This document shows positions 8,856 through 19,489 of a stretch of 64,000 nucleotides of DNA, piece by piece. Position numbers and translations under genes: made by a program. The notes under the pieces are model-generated. The model was not told the origin of the DNA and ran no database searches. It saw only the letters and a list, made by a program, of their open reading frames with translations. The stretch's first letter is position 1. The number at the start of each line of letters is the position of its first letter. This DNA is from JBDTSW01 sp963758845 (lineage in GTDB: Bacteria > Actinomycetota > Thermoleophilia > Solirubrobacterales > 70-9): the NCBI GenBank assembly GCA_963758845.1, contig CAVWWX010000001.1:1-64000 (forward strand), given 5' to 3'.

Positions 8856-10228
8856 TCAGGCCGAGGCGATGAAGCCGAGCAGGTCCTGACGGGTCAGGAC
8901 GCCGACCGGCTTGCCGTCGTCCTGCACCAGCAGCGCGTCGGCGTCGTGGAGCATCTCGACCGCTGCGGTGACCGGCTCGCCGCGCGCCGATCGTCGGCAG
9001 CGGCGGCGCCATGTGCTGCTCGACCCGGTCGGCGAGCTGCGCCTCGCCGGCGTACAGCGCCGCCAGCAGGTCGCGCTCGCTCACCGAGCCGGCCACCTCG
9101 GCCGCCATGACCGGTGGCTCGGCGCGCACCACCGGCATCTGCGAGACGCCGTACTCGCGCAGGATCGCGACCGCCTCGGCGATCGTCTCGTTGGGGTGGG
9201 TGTGCACGAGGTCGGGCAGTCGGCCGTCCTTGCCGCGCAGCACGTCGCCGACGGTCAGCTCCTCGGGCTCGCCGAGGAAGCCGTACTGCGCCAGCCAGTC
9301 GTCGTCGAAGACCTTGGTCAGGTAGCCGCGACCGCCGTCGGGCAGCAGTACGACGATGACGGCATCAGGGTCGTCGAGCTCGTGCGCGAGCTCGGATCGC
9401 CGCCGCCGCCGCCATCCCCGACGAGCCGCCGACCAGCAGCGCCTCCTCGCGGGCCAGCCGCCGGGTCATCACGAACGAGTCCTCGTCGGAGACCGCGATG
9501 ATCCGGTCGGCGATGTGCGGTCGTAGGTCTCCGGCCAGAAGTCCTCGCCGACACCCTCGACGAGGTACGGGCGGCCGGTGCCACCGGAGTAGACCGAGCC
9601 CTCCGGGTCGGCGCCGATGATCTGCACCCGGCCGTCGGAGACCTCCTTGAGGTACCTCCCGGTGCCGCTGATCGTGCCGCCGGTGCCGACGCCGCGACGA
9701 AGTGGGTGATCTTGCCGTCGGTCTGTCGCCAGATCTCCGGACCGGTCGTCTCGTAGTGGCTGCAGCGGGTTGTTCGGGTTGGAGTACTGGTCGGGCTTCC
9801 AGGCGCCGTCGATCTCGCGCACCAGCCGGTCGGAGACGTTGTAGTAGCTGTCCGGGTGCTCCGGCGCGACCGCGGTCGGGCAGACCACGACCTCGGCGCC
9901 GTACGCCTTGAGCACGTTGCGCTTGTCCTCGCTGACCTTGTCCGGGCAGACGAAGACGCAGTGGTAGCCCTTGGCCTGCGCCACCATCGCCAGCCCGACG
10001 CCGGTGTTGCCCGACGTCGGCTCGACGATCGTGCCGCCCGGCTTGAGCTCGCCGCTCTGCTCGGCCGCCTCGACCATCCGCACCGCGATCCGGTCCTTCA
10101 CCGAGCCGCCGGGGTTGAAGTACTCGATCTTGGCGAGCACGGTGGCCTGGCGCACCGTCGGTCGTCTTGCCGAGCTTCAGCAGCGGGGTGTTGCCGACCA
10201 GGTCCAGCAGTGATTCGACGTAGTCCAC
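8856..10228 (-). CDS. cbs: Cystathionine beta-synthase (first copy), frame-broken
   Basis: PLP-dependent enzyme joining serine (or O-acetylserine) and homocysteine (or sulfide). The GTG at 10228 opens MDYVESLLDLVGNTPLLKLG. The PLP lysine lies in YFNPGGSVKDRIAVRM, and the asparagine and phosphate loops are TSGNTGVGLAM and GTGGTISGTGRYLKE. The C-terminal third, from about VGDVLRGKDGRLPDLV to the stop at 8856, is a tandem CBS-domain (Bateman) module ending VGVLTRQDLLGFIASA. Frame breaks occur near 8990, 9395, 9520, 9690, 9760 and 10160. It aligns throughout with the intact copy at 59366-60736, although the two clearly differ in sequence; see findings. Cytoplasmic, transsulfuration pathway. Confidence 0.88.
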
Positions 10229-10372
10229 GCGGCCAGCCTAGGTGGCGACGGTCGCGGGTCGACACGACTGGCCCTGGCCCGGTCGGTCGCGCGGCTCGCA
10301 CGGTGGCACTCCCCAGGTCGGCTAAACTGGCAGCCGCTTCGGCAGCCACGACGAGTGGAGGGAGAGCTCGAG

Positions 10373-11456
10373 GTGAGCAAGAGCGAGCGCCGCACGCAGG
10401 CTTGGCCACTGCTGCCGCGTACGGCGGCGGCGGTCTCGGTTGTCGTGGGCGGTTCGCTGTACGGCGTCCTGCTCGCCGAGGCGCAAGCTCGCCCGGCGGC
10501 GGATCGGGCAAGCGCTGACGAGCAAGCCGCCCGACCCCAGCGGCCTCTACGGCGCCTGAGCTGCCGCGGGCCGGCCGATCCGACTGGCCGTGCTCGGCGA
10601 CTCGGCTGCCGCGGGCTACGGCGCAGACACGCCCGAGGAGACCTTCGGCGCCTATCCTCGCGACCGGCCTGGCCGAGCTCGCCGAGCGGCCCGTCTTCTT
10701 GCGTCTCCGTGCGCGGTCGTCGGCGCGAAGACAGCGGACCTGCCGCCGCAGATCCCCGCGCGCACTGGCCGCACTAGCCCGACGTCTGCGCGATCATCAT
10801 CGGCGCCAACGACGTGACCCACCGGGTGCTCCCGTCGGCGTCGGTGCGCCGATCTGCAAGGACGCCGTCGAGACGATGCGCGCAGCCGGCGCCGAGGTCG
10901 TCGTCGGCACCTGCCCTGACCTCGGCACGATCCGTCCGATCGCTCCGCCGCTGCGCCAGGTCGCCCGGCTGCTGGAGCCGCCGGCTCGCCGCGGCACAGA
11001 CGATCGCGACGGTCGAGGCCGGCGGGCGCGCGGTCTCGCTGGGCACCATCCTGGGGCCGGAGTTCGCCGCGTCACCGGCGGACATGTTCGGGCCCGACCA
11101 GTTCCATCCCTCCCCTGCCGGCTACCGAAGCTGCGCGGCGGCGATGCTGCCCACCGTCGCGGCGGCCGTCGGCGTGGCTACCAGACGACGCCGACGCAGC
11201 CCGAGCCAGCCGTGGCGAGGGCGTGTTCCTCGCTGCGCGCGGCCGCTGCGGCTGCCGCCGAGAGCACCGGCACGGAGGTCTCCCGCGACGAGGTCCGGAC
11301 AGCGAGCACGGCCCGCGTGGCGCTGGGCGGTGCTGCGGCACCGCCGCCGGCCGCGATGCCCGCCGAGGTCGGTGCGTCACCGACGGCGGCACATCACGAC
11401 CGGAGGCAGCGATGTCGAGCGGCGAACTCGGCCGACGCCGTCTGGGCCAGGCATGA
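10373..11456 (+). CDS. SGNH/GDSL hydrolase family protein, frame-broken
   Basis: An N-terminal membrane segment (PRTAAAVSVVVGGSLYGVLL) is followed by a hydrolase domain. LAVLGDSAAAGYGAD is block I with the catalytic Ser in G-D-S; IIIGANDVTH is block III (G-A-N-D); DQFHPSPAGY near the end is block V with the D-x-x-H pair. This gives a complete SGNH triad. The family includes lipases, esterases and acyl- or glycan deacetylases; the substrate is unknown. A GGAGGGAGAG ribosome site favours the GTG at 10373. Many indels follow and the true C-terminus could be any stop from 11456 to 11502. The TAAACT near 10322 could be its -10 element. Confidence 0.78.
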
Positions 11457-11551
11457 GCGTCATAGTCACGTTGAGAGGCTTGTCTCGACGCGGCACGTCT
11501 GATGGCAGGCTCGATCTACTACAGGTTCGACTCGCGAGCCTGGGAGGAAAC

Positions 11552-11784
11552 CATGGCCCTTCACCACTCCGAAGAAACACATCAGATGCTGGTCGCTCGG
11601 ATCCCCGAAGCGACCGGACGACCTCTTCATGAGTGGTTCGGCCATCTCGAGAACGGCCCAGGCCTGCTGCGGTTCGATGACCGGGTCCAGTGGCTGCGCG
11701 AGGAGTACGACCTCGCCCACGGCCACGCCACCGCGATCGTGCACGAGCACGACCTGCAGCAAGGCGCACCGCAGCTTCGAGTAG
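11552..11784 (+). CDS. DUF4287-type small protein, frame-broken near its end
   Basis: Starts MALHHSEETHQMLVARIPEA and continues GRPLHEWFGHLENGP, FDDRVQWLREEYDLAHGHAT and AIVHEHDL. This set (H-S-E-E-T-H, G-R-x-L-x-E-W, L-x-x-E-H/Y-x-x-x-H-G-H-A-x-A-I-V-H-E) is the signature of small DUF4287 proteins of about 70-75 residues. One extra base near 11762 shifts the frame; after removal it ends KAHRSFE with TAG at 11782, the family length. It is convergent with the Bax inhibitor-like gene. Function unknown. Confidence 0.75.
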
Positions 11785-11874
11785 ACGCGAACGCCACCGA
11801 GAACGGCCCTCGGATCGCTCCGGGGGCCGTTGTCGATGCGTCTGCCGACCACGTCGCGTGGCACGGCCGCGCGA

Positions 11875-12718
11875 TCAGCTCGCCGCGCAGGATCGCGAGG
11901 ATCCGCAGCAGCTCGATGTAGATGAAGATCAGCGTCGCGGTCAGGCCGAACGCGGCTCGCCACGACTCGCTCTCGGGCGCACCCGGCGCGACGCCCCGCT
12001 CGATCATGTCGAAGTCGAGGATCAGGAAGAGGATACCGAGGCCAAGCCCGACGACGCTCATGATCAGCCCGAGCGCGCCGAAGCCGTTGAAGCCGATGTC
12101 GGCGCCGAACAGAGACAAGATGAAGTCGACCGAAGGTCAGGACGAAGAAGCCGAGACCGGCGATCGTCACGAACTTCCGCAACCGGTCGGTGACCTGGAT
12201 GTTGAAGAACTTGTACGCCGCCAGCGTGGCGACGAACGCAGCCACCGTGCCGACGACGGCCGACACGACGATGCCCGGCCACATCTGCTCGAAGGCCTCT
12301 GATGCCGCGCCGAGGAAGAAGCCCTGGGCGACGGCGTAGAGCATGATCAACGGCGGTGAAACGACGCGCTTGAAGCTCAGCCAGATACCGAGCCCGGCGC
12401 CGGCCAGGGCGCCGCCGATCCACGCGGTGCTGACGTAGGTCCTCGGGCAGGAACACCCAGGTGAGGGCTGCGGTCATGATGACCAGGCCGAGCGTGATCG
12501 CGGTGCGCATGACGACCGAGTCGATCGTCATCCGCTCCTCGATGGACGGCTCTGTGGGGTACTGCCAGGTCGAGGGTCGCGTGCCTTGGGCGTGCGGTCG
12601 CCTGGCCATAGCCCTGGTGGCCCTGGCCGCCGGCGGGGTAGCCGGGGTGGCCGTAGTTCGCAGCAGCGCGACCGTTGAACGTGTCGCTGTTGTTGAGAAT
12701 GGGGTTACGGCTCTGCAT
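11875..12718 (-). CDS. Bax inhibitor-1/YccA family membrane protein, frame-broken
   Basis: ATG 12718 follows a GGAGGAG ribosome site. The N-terminus (MQSRNPILNNSDTFNGRAAA, then a Gly/Tyr/Gln-rich stretch) is the usual cytoplasmic tail of actinobacterial YccA-like proteins, and seven hydrophobic segments follow (TITLGLVIMTAALTWVFLPE; GLGLGILFLILDFDMIERGV). The D-F-D-x-I-E/D motif in helix 6 and the end ELLRILAILRG are typical. The family is a membrane calcium-leak/stress protein group (BsYetJ-like). Indels near 12133 and 12439 and one close to the stop. Stop placed at TGA 11875 by family length. Role in this cell is inferred only from family. Confidence 0.82.
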
Positions 12719-12914
12719 GGGGACGACTCCTCCTCGGCCCGGCGCCGTGCCGGGTCTCTTCCATCATACGTGGTCAGAGGGCTGTTCCCTCGCGCCGGCA
12801 GGGTCCGCTTGTCCGAAATGCAACAGCCAAACCGCGGCGGAGAACCGGCGGCGACACGAGCGGTGGCCGCATGCGCGGGTGACGGCACGACCGAGCTCCG
12901 ACTTGCCTGGTCAG

Positions 12915-14214
12915 TCACTCGTCGAGACGCGGGAGTCCCCAGAGCATGTCGTAGAGCACCCCCGGCCGGCCGGGGCTGCGTCGAAGGCGCCGAACGTCAC
13001 CGTCGGGTTGTCCGGATCCACGGCGTCGACGAGGAAGGTCCGCTCGTCGAGCGGGAGCGCCTCGGTCTCGCCGTCATCGCGTCTTGATGAGGAGGCAGCT
13101 CGCCGGTGGCCGTGACCTCGACCCGCCGGTCGGGCCATGCGTAGACGCCGGCGAAGCGCGAGAGGTCGCCGGCCGCACCGGGCGACGCGTCGAGGCGCAG
13201 CGGCGGGACGCTGATCCCGAACAGCGAGTCCATCAGATCGGCGAAGAGCGAGCGGTACATCGCTCGCCCGGTGCTGCTGTTGGTCATCAAGACGACCGCA
13301 GCCTGATGCTCCGGCACGATCCGCAGAACGGACCGCTCGCCGCTGATGACGCCGTCCCATCCCCACACCGGACCACCCTCCCAGTCGAACCGGGCCCAGC
13401 CGAGACACCAGGAATCGAGCCAGCCGTAGATCGAGAACTCCGCGTGCACGGCACGCAACGCCGGCGAGCGACGAGTCCTCGAGGTGCAAGGCGGCGAACC
13501 GGAGAAGGTCCGTGACCGTCGAGACGGCGGTCGTGCCGGCCGGTCCATACGCGCGTGCGACCAACGGCTCGACCGGCACCGGGCCCGTCAGCCGTGACCT
13601 CGTGCCCCGATGCGCGCCGCTTCGGGACGGCTCGGTCGCGAAGGTCGTCTCGCGCATACCTGCACGTGGCGAGGTGGTCGCCGCATCGCGTCCTCCCAAG
13701 CGAGCGCCCGTCGCGGTCTCGATCACACGCCCGAGCAAGCACCAGCCCACGTTCGTGTACGACCAGAACTCGCGCCGCAGGCACGTCTGCGGCGGACATC
13801 GGCAGCGAGCCGCGAGAGCGCACCGTCGTCCTCGTCACTTCGGCCGGCGAAGTCGAACTCCAGCTCCGCGCGCAGCGGAAGCCCGGAGCGATTCGCGAGC
13901 AGGTCGCGCAGGGTCGCGGCTTGCGGCCCAGCCGCTTCCGCGCAGCTCCGGCACGTGCGCGACCACCGGATCATCCAGCGACAACCGGCCCGCTTCCGCG
14001 AGACGAGCGATCACCGTCGCGACCATCGACTTGGTCAAGCGATCCAACGCTGAAGAGCGTCTCGGGTGTGACCGGCTCGCCGGTCGTCACGTCTGCCACT
14101 CCGTAATAGGCGGTCGTGGCCGCCCCATCGCGGAGGATCCCGATTGCCGCCCCCGGCACCGAATGCCTCGAGGCGTGCTCGACGAAGCAGAGCCGTCAGA
14201 TCGCCCTCGTTCAC
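12915..14214 (-). CDS. Class C serine hydrolase at the end of the siderophore operon, frame-broken
   Basis: Beta-lactamase-fold hydrolase. The GTG at 14214 opens VNEGDLTALLRRARLEAFG; the SxxK motif is in LFSVGSLTKSMVATVIARLA, the YxN motif is Y-T-N in FWSYTNVGWCLLGRVIETAT, and the third motif region reads VWGWDGVISGERSVLRIVP. A C-terminal domain runs to the end DMLWGLPRLDE and the stop at 12915. It starts 18 bases after the stop of the siderophore-interacting protein on the same strand, so it is probably the last gene of that operon. A role in hydrolysing an imported ester-type siderophore is possible but only inferred from context. At least four indels, including near 14035-14050 and 13690-13745. 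Confidence 0.8.
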
Positions 14215-14232
14215 GCGACAATCCTAGGCTCG

Positions 14233-15132
14233 TCACAACCCCAGAGCGGCCAGTCGCTCGTCGTATTCTTCCTCGATCTCCTCCTCGGCACGGTCCTGTT
14301 GCCACAGGGCCTCGAGGGTGGATCTGGTGGAGTCGTCAAGGGCGTCGTACCGCGTCTGCCATTCCTCGGCGTGCTCGATCCAGTAGCCGACGGCTTTGTA
14401 CGCCGACGCCGGCAGGCCGAGCTCACGACGGAGGTACCGGCGGACACCGCGAAGCGCCTTCGACTCACCGGCGACCCAGACGTAGCCTCTGGGGTCATCG
14501 GGACGGGCGAGGGAGCGGACTACCTCGTTGAGGTGGCTCGGGCGGTGCCCGTTCCCGCCGTGGACCCACGTCACTTCGACGCGCGGATGCGCGGGCAGGT
14601 CAGTGTGGTGATGCTCGTCGGGGACCTCGACGACGACCCGGTTGCTGACCCCGTGGGGGGTGTTCTCGAGGATCCGGCAGAGCGCGGGAAGCCCGGCACA
14701 GTCCGCCACCAGCACCTGCCACGCGAGATCGTCAGGCGGGTCGTACATCGCGGTCGGCGTGTTCAGTCCCACGACATCACCGGGTGTTGCCGCGCGGGCC
14801 CACGTGGTGGCGACGCCTTGGGCATGCAGGACGAAGTCGATGGTCACCTCGCCGGTCGCGCGGTCGAAATCGCGGACCGTGTAAGTCCGCAGCAGGCCTA
14901 GATCGACCGCTCCGTAGTCGAAGACCCCGTCAGTGATCTCCGGGAGCACCGGCTCAGCCTCCCCGGCGGCCGGCATGAGCACCCGGAGGTATTCGTCGCC
15001 GACCCCGGTCGTCTCGAAGTCCTTCAGGTCGGTCCCGCCGAACACGATCCTCCGCAAGGAGGGTGTGAGGTCGACGATGCGGACCACCTCGGCGCGGTAG
15101 ACACGCATCTCCAGTTCGCGCAAGTCAGTCAC
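14233..15132 (-). CDS. Siderophore-interacting protein (FAD-dependent ferric reductase)
   Basis: Intact, 299 residues, start ATG at 15132. Two domains: an N-terminal flavin-binding barrel with LRRIVFGG and the R-T-Y-T-V-R FAD motif followed by DFDRATGEVTIDFVLH, then an NAD(P)H-binding SIP domain with YVWVAGESKALRGVRRYLRR and AVGYWIEHAEEW. This is the ViuB/FscN type that reduces ferric iron inside imported siderophores to release Fe(II) in the cytoplasm. It lies 9 bases after the stop of the ATPase gene upstream and is followed by a serine hydrolase on the same strand. The C-terminal tail EEEIEEEYDERLAALGL is acidic. No frame break, unlike almost all its neighbours. Confidence 0.92.
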   Translation of the reverse strand: MTDLRELEMRVYRAEVVRIVDLTPSLRRIVFGGTDLKDFETTGVGDEYLRVLMPAAGEAEPVLPEITDGVFDYGAVDLGLLRTYTVRDFDRATGEVTIDFVLHAQGVATTWARAATPGDVVGLNTPTAMYDPPDDLAWQVLVADCAGLPALCRILENTPHGVSNRVVVEVPDEHHHTDLPAHPRVEVTWVHGGNGHRPSHLNEVVRSLARPDDPRGYVWVAGESKALRGVRRYLRRELGLPASAYKAVGYWIEHAEEWQTRYDALDDSTRSTLEALWQQDRAEEEIEEEYDERLAALGL

Positions 15133-15141
15133 CGGGCCAGC

Positions 15142-16004
15142 TCAGGCACGATTCACGCATTCGAGCGACTTCCCCAAGGCGCGCAGTCGGCGAGGGCTGA
15201 GACTCTGCGGGAGCACGTGATGACGACCGTGCGGCACGATCATGGGTGTGCCGGTGAGCGGGTCGGGGATCACCGCACACGCCAGCCCGAACACCTCGGT
15301 CACCACAGTCGGGTTCACCACGTCGCGCGGAGCACCCTCGGCAAGGATCGTGCCTGACTTCATTGCGATGATGTGATCGGCGTAGCGGCAGGCAAGGTTG
15401 AGGTCGTGGAGCACGATCACGATCGTCTTGCCCGACTCGCGGTTGAGGTCGGTGAACAGGTCGAGCAGCTCGACCTGATGGTTGATGTCAAGGAAGGTGG
15501 TCGGCTCGTCGAGGAGCAGCAAGTCGGTCTCCTGCGCGAGGGCCATGGCCACCCACACCCGTTGCCGCTGCCCGCCGGAGAGGCTTGGATACGGCGGTGG
15601 ACCAGGTCGCGGATTCCGGTCGACGCGAGGGCGTGGCTCGACTGCTGCCTCGTCTTGGCCGACTCCACTTCCGGAACCAGCCCTGGTGCGGATAACGTCC
15701 TCTGCCCACCAGGTCACCGACGGTGATCCCGTCCGGAGCAACAGGAGTCTGCGGCAGCAGACCCATGATGGTCGCACGTCATGCGTCTTCAGGTCGTGCA
15801 CGGCCTTGCCGTCGAGGAGACCGCTCCCGTGCGAGGTCTCAAGAGTCGTGCCATGCCTCGCAGGAGGGTCGACTTCCCACACGCGTTGGCCCCGACGATG
15901 ACGGTGATCTTGCCGTCGGGGATCTCGACATCCAGATCGCGAGACGACGTCCTGGAGTCGTAGCCCAGCGCGAGGTCCTTGGCGCGTAGGTCGTGAGCAT
16001 TCAT
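15142..16004 (-). CDS. fepC: Iron-siderophore ABC transporter ATPase, frame-broken
   Basis: The ATG at 16004 overlaps the TGA of the permease upstream (ATGA). The protein reads MNAHDLRAKDLALGYDSR, Walker A GANACGKSTLLRGMARLL (G-x-N-x-C/G-G-K-S-T, the FecE/FepC form with Cys), signature LSGGQRQRVWVAMALAQETD, Walker B LLLLDEPTTFLDI and the H-loop IVLHDLNLACRYADHIIAM. These are hallmarks of the FepC/FhuC/BtuD subgroup. Ends LGKSLECVNRA. Indels near 15595, 15655-15700, 15780 and 15950. It powers uptake through the two permeases encoded upstream in the operon; the gene symbol denotes the family, and the actual siderophore is unknown. Confidence 0.88.
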
Positions 16005-17069
16005 CCGCCGCGTCCTTCTCTGTTGACGGTGACGAGGAGCCAGATCAGATATGGAGCCCCGACCGCACCGGTGACGACCCCGGTAGGCAGGGCCACGGGC
16101 ATGAGGTGCTGAGGCAACCAGGTCGGCGCCGAGCACGATGCTCGCGCCCACGAGTGCGGCGGCCATGATGCCGCCCGGCGCCGGGCCCAGCGATCCGGTG
16201 CGCGATCGGGCCGGCGACGAGCGCCACGAAAGCGATCGGGCCCGGCGGCCGCGGTGGCGAAGGCGACGAGGGAGATCGAGACAGCGATGAGCCCAGGCGG
16301 GTCGAGCTCGACGCGGCGTGCCGAGCGCAGCCGGCGGAGTCGTCGCCCAGCTCGAGCGCCCGGAGCGGCGCGGTTGCAGGATAAGAGCAAGCGGGACGAG
16401 GACGAGGAGGCTCACGAGAAGCGCGCGCAGCTCGGCGCCCACCGGACTGGCCGACCGAGCCGACCAGCCAGTGCATGGCCTGCCCGCGCTTCGTAGATGC
16501 TCTGCGCGGGCGATCAGGTAGCCGACGATCGAGAGCATGAACTGCGAGACGCCGATGCCGACAAGGATCAGCCGGTAGCCGCTGATGCCGCCCCGCCAGG
16601 CCAGCAGGTAGATCAGCGTGGCGCTGCCGAAGGCCCCGACCCAGGGCCAGGGCAGAGATCTCGTAGCCGCCGGTCTCGAACAGTGACGATGCCTGCGACC
16701 GCAGCAGGCTGCGCCGGAGGAGATGCCCACGAAATCGGGCGAGGCGAGCGGGTTCGCCAGCAGCTGTCTGGAACAACGTCCCGGAGACCCCGAGCGCAAG
16801 CCCACCGCGAGCGCCGCAGTTGCCCGGGGCAACCGCAGGTCCTGCACGATGAAGTCGACGCCGGTGTCGTCAGAGATATGGAGCACGGACTTGACGACGT
16901 CGATACCCGAGACGAAGTAGCTGCCGACCATCATCGTCAGGACGAACAACGCGCAGGCACAGCACCGCGAGAGCGATGGTCACGACTGCCACGGCGACGC
17001 CGCGCGCGTCGGTCGGCGCGGCCGGCGAAGGGATCGAGCCGGTCGGCGGACAGGGCTGAGCAGGACCAT
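16001..17069 (-). CDS. fepG: Iron-siderophore ABC transporter permease (FepG/FecD type), frame-broken
   Basis: BtuC-fold permease with about ten helices. The ATG at 17069 overlaps the TGA of the previous permease. Conserved blocks: DLRLPRATAALAVGL (the R-L-P-R motif), ANPLASPDFVGISSGA (N-P-L-A-x-P-x-x-L/V-G-I-S/T-x-G-A) and GPIAFVALVAGPIA after correction (G-x-I-x-F-V-G/A-L-x-x-P-H-x-x-R, here diverged). Ends LIWLLVTVNREGRGG. Many indels (for example near 16110, 16200, 16325, 16370, 16500, 16655, 16715 and 16965). It pairs with the next permease to form the siderophore channel. Confidence 0.85.
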
Positions 17070-18110
17070 CACAGCTCCGCAAGGTCGCGGAACGGACGAG
17101 GGCGACGAAGACTGGTGCCCCGAGGACTCCGAGGACGACACCGACCTGTAGCTTGCGCCGGGTCAGCAAGAGCCGACCGAAGATGTCGGCGGCGCAGGAA
17201 CAGGGTCGGTGTGAGGATCAACGAGTACGGCAGGATCCAGCGATAGTCGGGACCGCACACCGCGCGGGCGATGTGAGGAACGACGAGGCCGATGAACACG
17301 ATGGGACCGCACGCGGCGGTCGCCGCACCGCAGAGGACGCCACGGTGAGGAAGATCAGAAGCCGGGTGCAGACCGACCCGTTGTCCGAGGGACCGAGCGG
17401 CGTCCTCGACCCATCGCGAGGCCATTGAGCGCCCGCCCGCGACAGCATCGCCATCACCAAGCCCACGGCGAAGAACGGGAGCCATCTGCCAGAACACCGG
17501 CATGTAGCGGCCGGCGAGCGAGCCGACCTGCCAGAAGCGCAGCTGGTTGAGGGCGTCGAGGTTCGTCATCACGATGCCGGTGGTGATCGAGGACAGGCCG
17601 GCGGTCACGGCCGCGCCGGCGAGCGCGAGCTTGACCGGTGTGGCGCCCTCCCGGCCGAGCGACGCGACGGTATACACGAACACCGTGGCGAGGCCGGCGC
17701 CGAGGAAGCGCCAGCCAGACGTACCCGAGCAGCAGCTCGATGCCGAACACCATGATGCCGAGCACGATCAACGCCGCCGCCCCCGCGTTGATCCCCATGA
17801 TGCCCGGGATCGGCGAGCGGGTTGCGGGTGACGCCCTGCAGGATCGCACCGCTGAGCCCGAGCGCCGCCCCGCGGCAGCCCGAGCAGCGTGCGCGGGACC
17901 CGCATCTCGCGGATCACAGTCTGCGCGGCCGAGCCGGGTCGAAGATCGGTGGAAGCGCGTCCAAATCGTGCCGAACGTGACGCCGCGTGAGCCCAGGGTG
18001 ATGCTGAGGAGCACGACCACGACAGTAGGCACGGCGCCGAGGCCGACCAGCCCGGCGACGAGGGCACCGGACGGTCCTGGCTGGGCGCGGACCGCGATGC
18101 TGGTCGTCAT
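17069..18110 (-). CDS. fepD: Iron-siderophore ABC transporter permease (FepD/FecC type), frame-broken
   Basis: Second BtuC-fold permease. Start ATG 18110 (MTTSIAVRAQPGPSGALVAG); a GTG two codons upstream is also possible. Visible blocks: ATRSPIPGIMGINAGAAALI (P-x-I-x-G-I/V-N-x-G-A-A), FVYTVASLGREGATPVKLAL, ITTGIVMTNLDALNQLRFWQ and VGSLAGRY (the W-x-x-G-S-L conserved segment), then GPIVFIGLVVPHIARAVCGP (the G-x-I-x-F-I-G-L-V-x-P-H-x-x-R motif, intact), ending VRSRDLAEL. Indels near 17165, 17340, 17405, 17480, 17705, 17815 and 17870-17950. It lies 49 bases after the stop of the binding-protein gene. Confidence 0.86.
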
Positions 18111-18159
18111 CGGCACTTACTCGCCGGAGGCCGGGGTCGGCCGCTTCTGATAGCCGCGG

Positions 18160-19123
18160 TCAGGCCTGGAACTGCTCGGCGTAGTCCGCGTAGGTGTGCA
18201 GCCAGTACGCCGGCCAGGGGACGGTGGCCTCTGCTTCAGCGGCCTTGATGCTGTCCCAGGTTGGCTGGTCCTCGGCCGTCTTCACGTTGGCGGGGTAGGA
18301 CGCGGTCGTCGATCAGCAGGAGGTCCGGCTGGTACTTGTCCGCGTTCTCCCAGCTCAGGTTCTCCCAGTAGGGGAAGGCCTTGTCCGGGTGTGTCGGGGT
18401 CGATCACGTCGAGGCCCCAGTTCTGGAAGTCGAGGCAGCTCGGGGGCGTGCTCGGCACCGCGACGTAGAGCAGGTCCGAGGTCGGCGAGACCGCGGCAGC
18501 GCAGCGAGCCCTCTTGTCGGCCGAGGTGTCCTTGAAGTCGGCGACGGCGGCTTCGAAGCCGTCCTTGCCCTGGGCGATCTCAGGGTCGCTCAGGTCGGCA
18601 CCCAGGCTCTCGGCGAGCTTCTCGTATCCCGCGATGAGCGTGACGATCGAGTCGCCCTGGGCCGCACCGACGACCGGCGCGAGCTCCTGATCTTCTCGCT
18701 CTCCTCCTTGACTCCTTCTTCCATGCCGGAGTAGGCCTTCTCGACAGGCCACCAGTCGGCCACGATCAGGTCGGGATTGAGGGTCGCCGCCTTCTCGATG
18801 TCGATCTCGCCCCAGGTCTCACCGAGAATCGTGATCCCGGACAGGTCCAGGTTCTTCAGGCTGGGGTCGTCCTTGACCGGCACATCACCGTAGATACCGA
18901 CCGGCTTGATGCCGAACGACATGAGCGCGGCCGCCTCACCGGCGTGCGCGATGATCCGGGTCGGAGTCGACTCGGCAGTCACGGTCTTGCCCGAGGCGTC
19001 GGTGTAGGTCCACGGACCTCCACTGGTCTCGCCAGCGTCCGTGGAGTCAGACCCACAGGCTGCGAGGGCGCTGGCTGCAAGCGCCGCCGCCATCACGGCC
19101 GCTGTCTTCCTGTACCTGGACAC
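18160..19123 (-). CDS. Iron-siderophore-binding lipoprotein, frame-broken
   Basis: Helical-backbone metal receptor (FepB/FhuD/FeuA-like periplasmic binding protein). An AGGAGA ribosome site lies 8 bases before the GTG at 19123, favouring this start over an ATG farther upstream. The signal peptide ends in a lipobox, SALAACGSDSTD, so the mature Cys is lipidated and membrane anchored. The binding domain includes TPTRIIAHAGEAAALMSFGI, PVGIYGDVPVKD, EIDIEKAATLNPDLIVADWW and an end AYWLHTYADYAEQFQA with TGA at 18160. Indels near 18300, 18390, 18500 and 18690. First gene of the operon with fepD, fepG, fepC, the reductase and the serine hydrolase, directly behind an iron box. Confidence 0.88.
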
Positions 19124-19186
19124 GAAGGTTGTCTCCTGCTCGTAGATCGGGCACTGGCGCATTGACTTTGACAAAGGTAGCCTAAA

Positions 19187-19205
19187 TAAGGTAAGGCTTG
19201 CCTAA
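19187..19205 (-). promoter_or_regulatory. DtxR/IdeR-type iron box
   Basis: TTAGGCAAGCCTTACCTTA on the minus strand (plus strand TAAGGTAAGGCTTGCCTAA) agrees with the DtxR/IdeR consensus TTAGGTTAGGCTAACCTAA at about 14 of 19 positions by hand. A second half-like site, TTTAGGCTACC, follows immediately toward the gene. The pair lies 64 bases upstream of the siderophore operon start, so iron-dependent repression is likely. The plus-strand side, 19206-19489, holds no gene that I can support. Confidence 0.75.
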
Positions 19206-19489
19206 TGGCTGCTGGTCCGCGGGTGGCCACTCCGGCTGGATCGCTGCGGGCTCGGACTACGCCTCCAGTACGCCACCGGCCATCGAGACCGACGGCTCGA
19301 CTTCGAACAGCCGTTGAAAACCGCCGACGACTTGTCCGCTGCACTGACTCTTCTCATTGCCCGCGCTAGCGGGGTCGGAGGGCGAGGGCACTGCCCCACA
19401 CTCGACGGGGCACCCGTCAGGCGACTGGGACGCAATCCACTGGACGCGATTCTGCGGGCCGTCGATGCAGCGAAGCGACTGTGCAGTCC

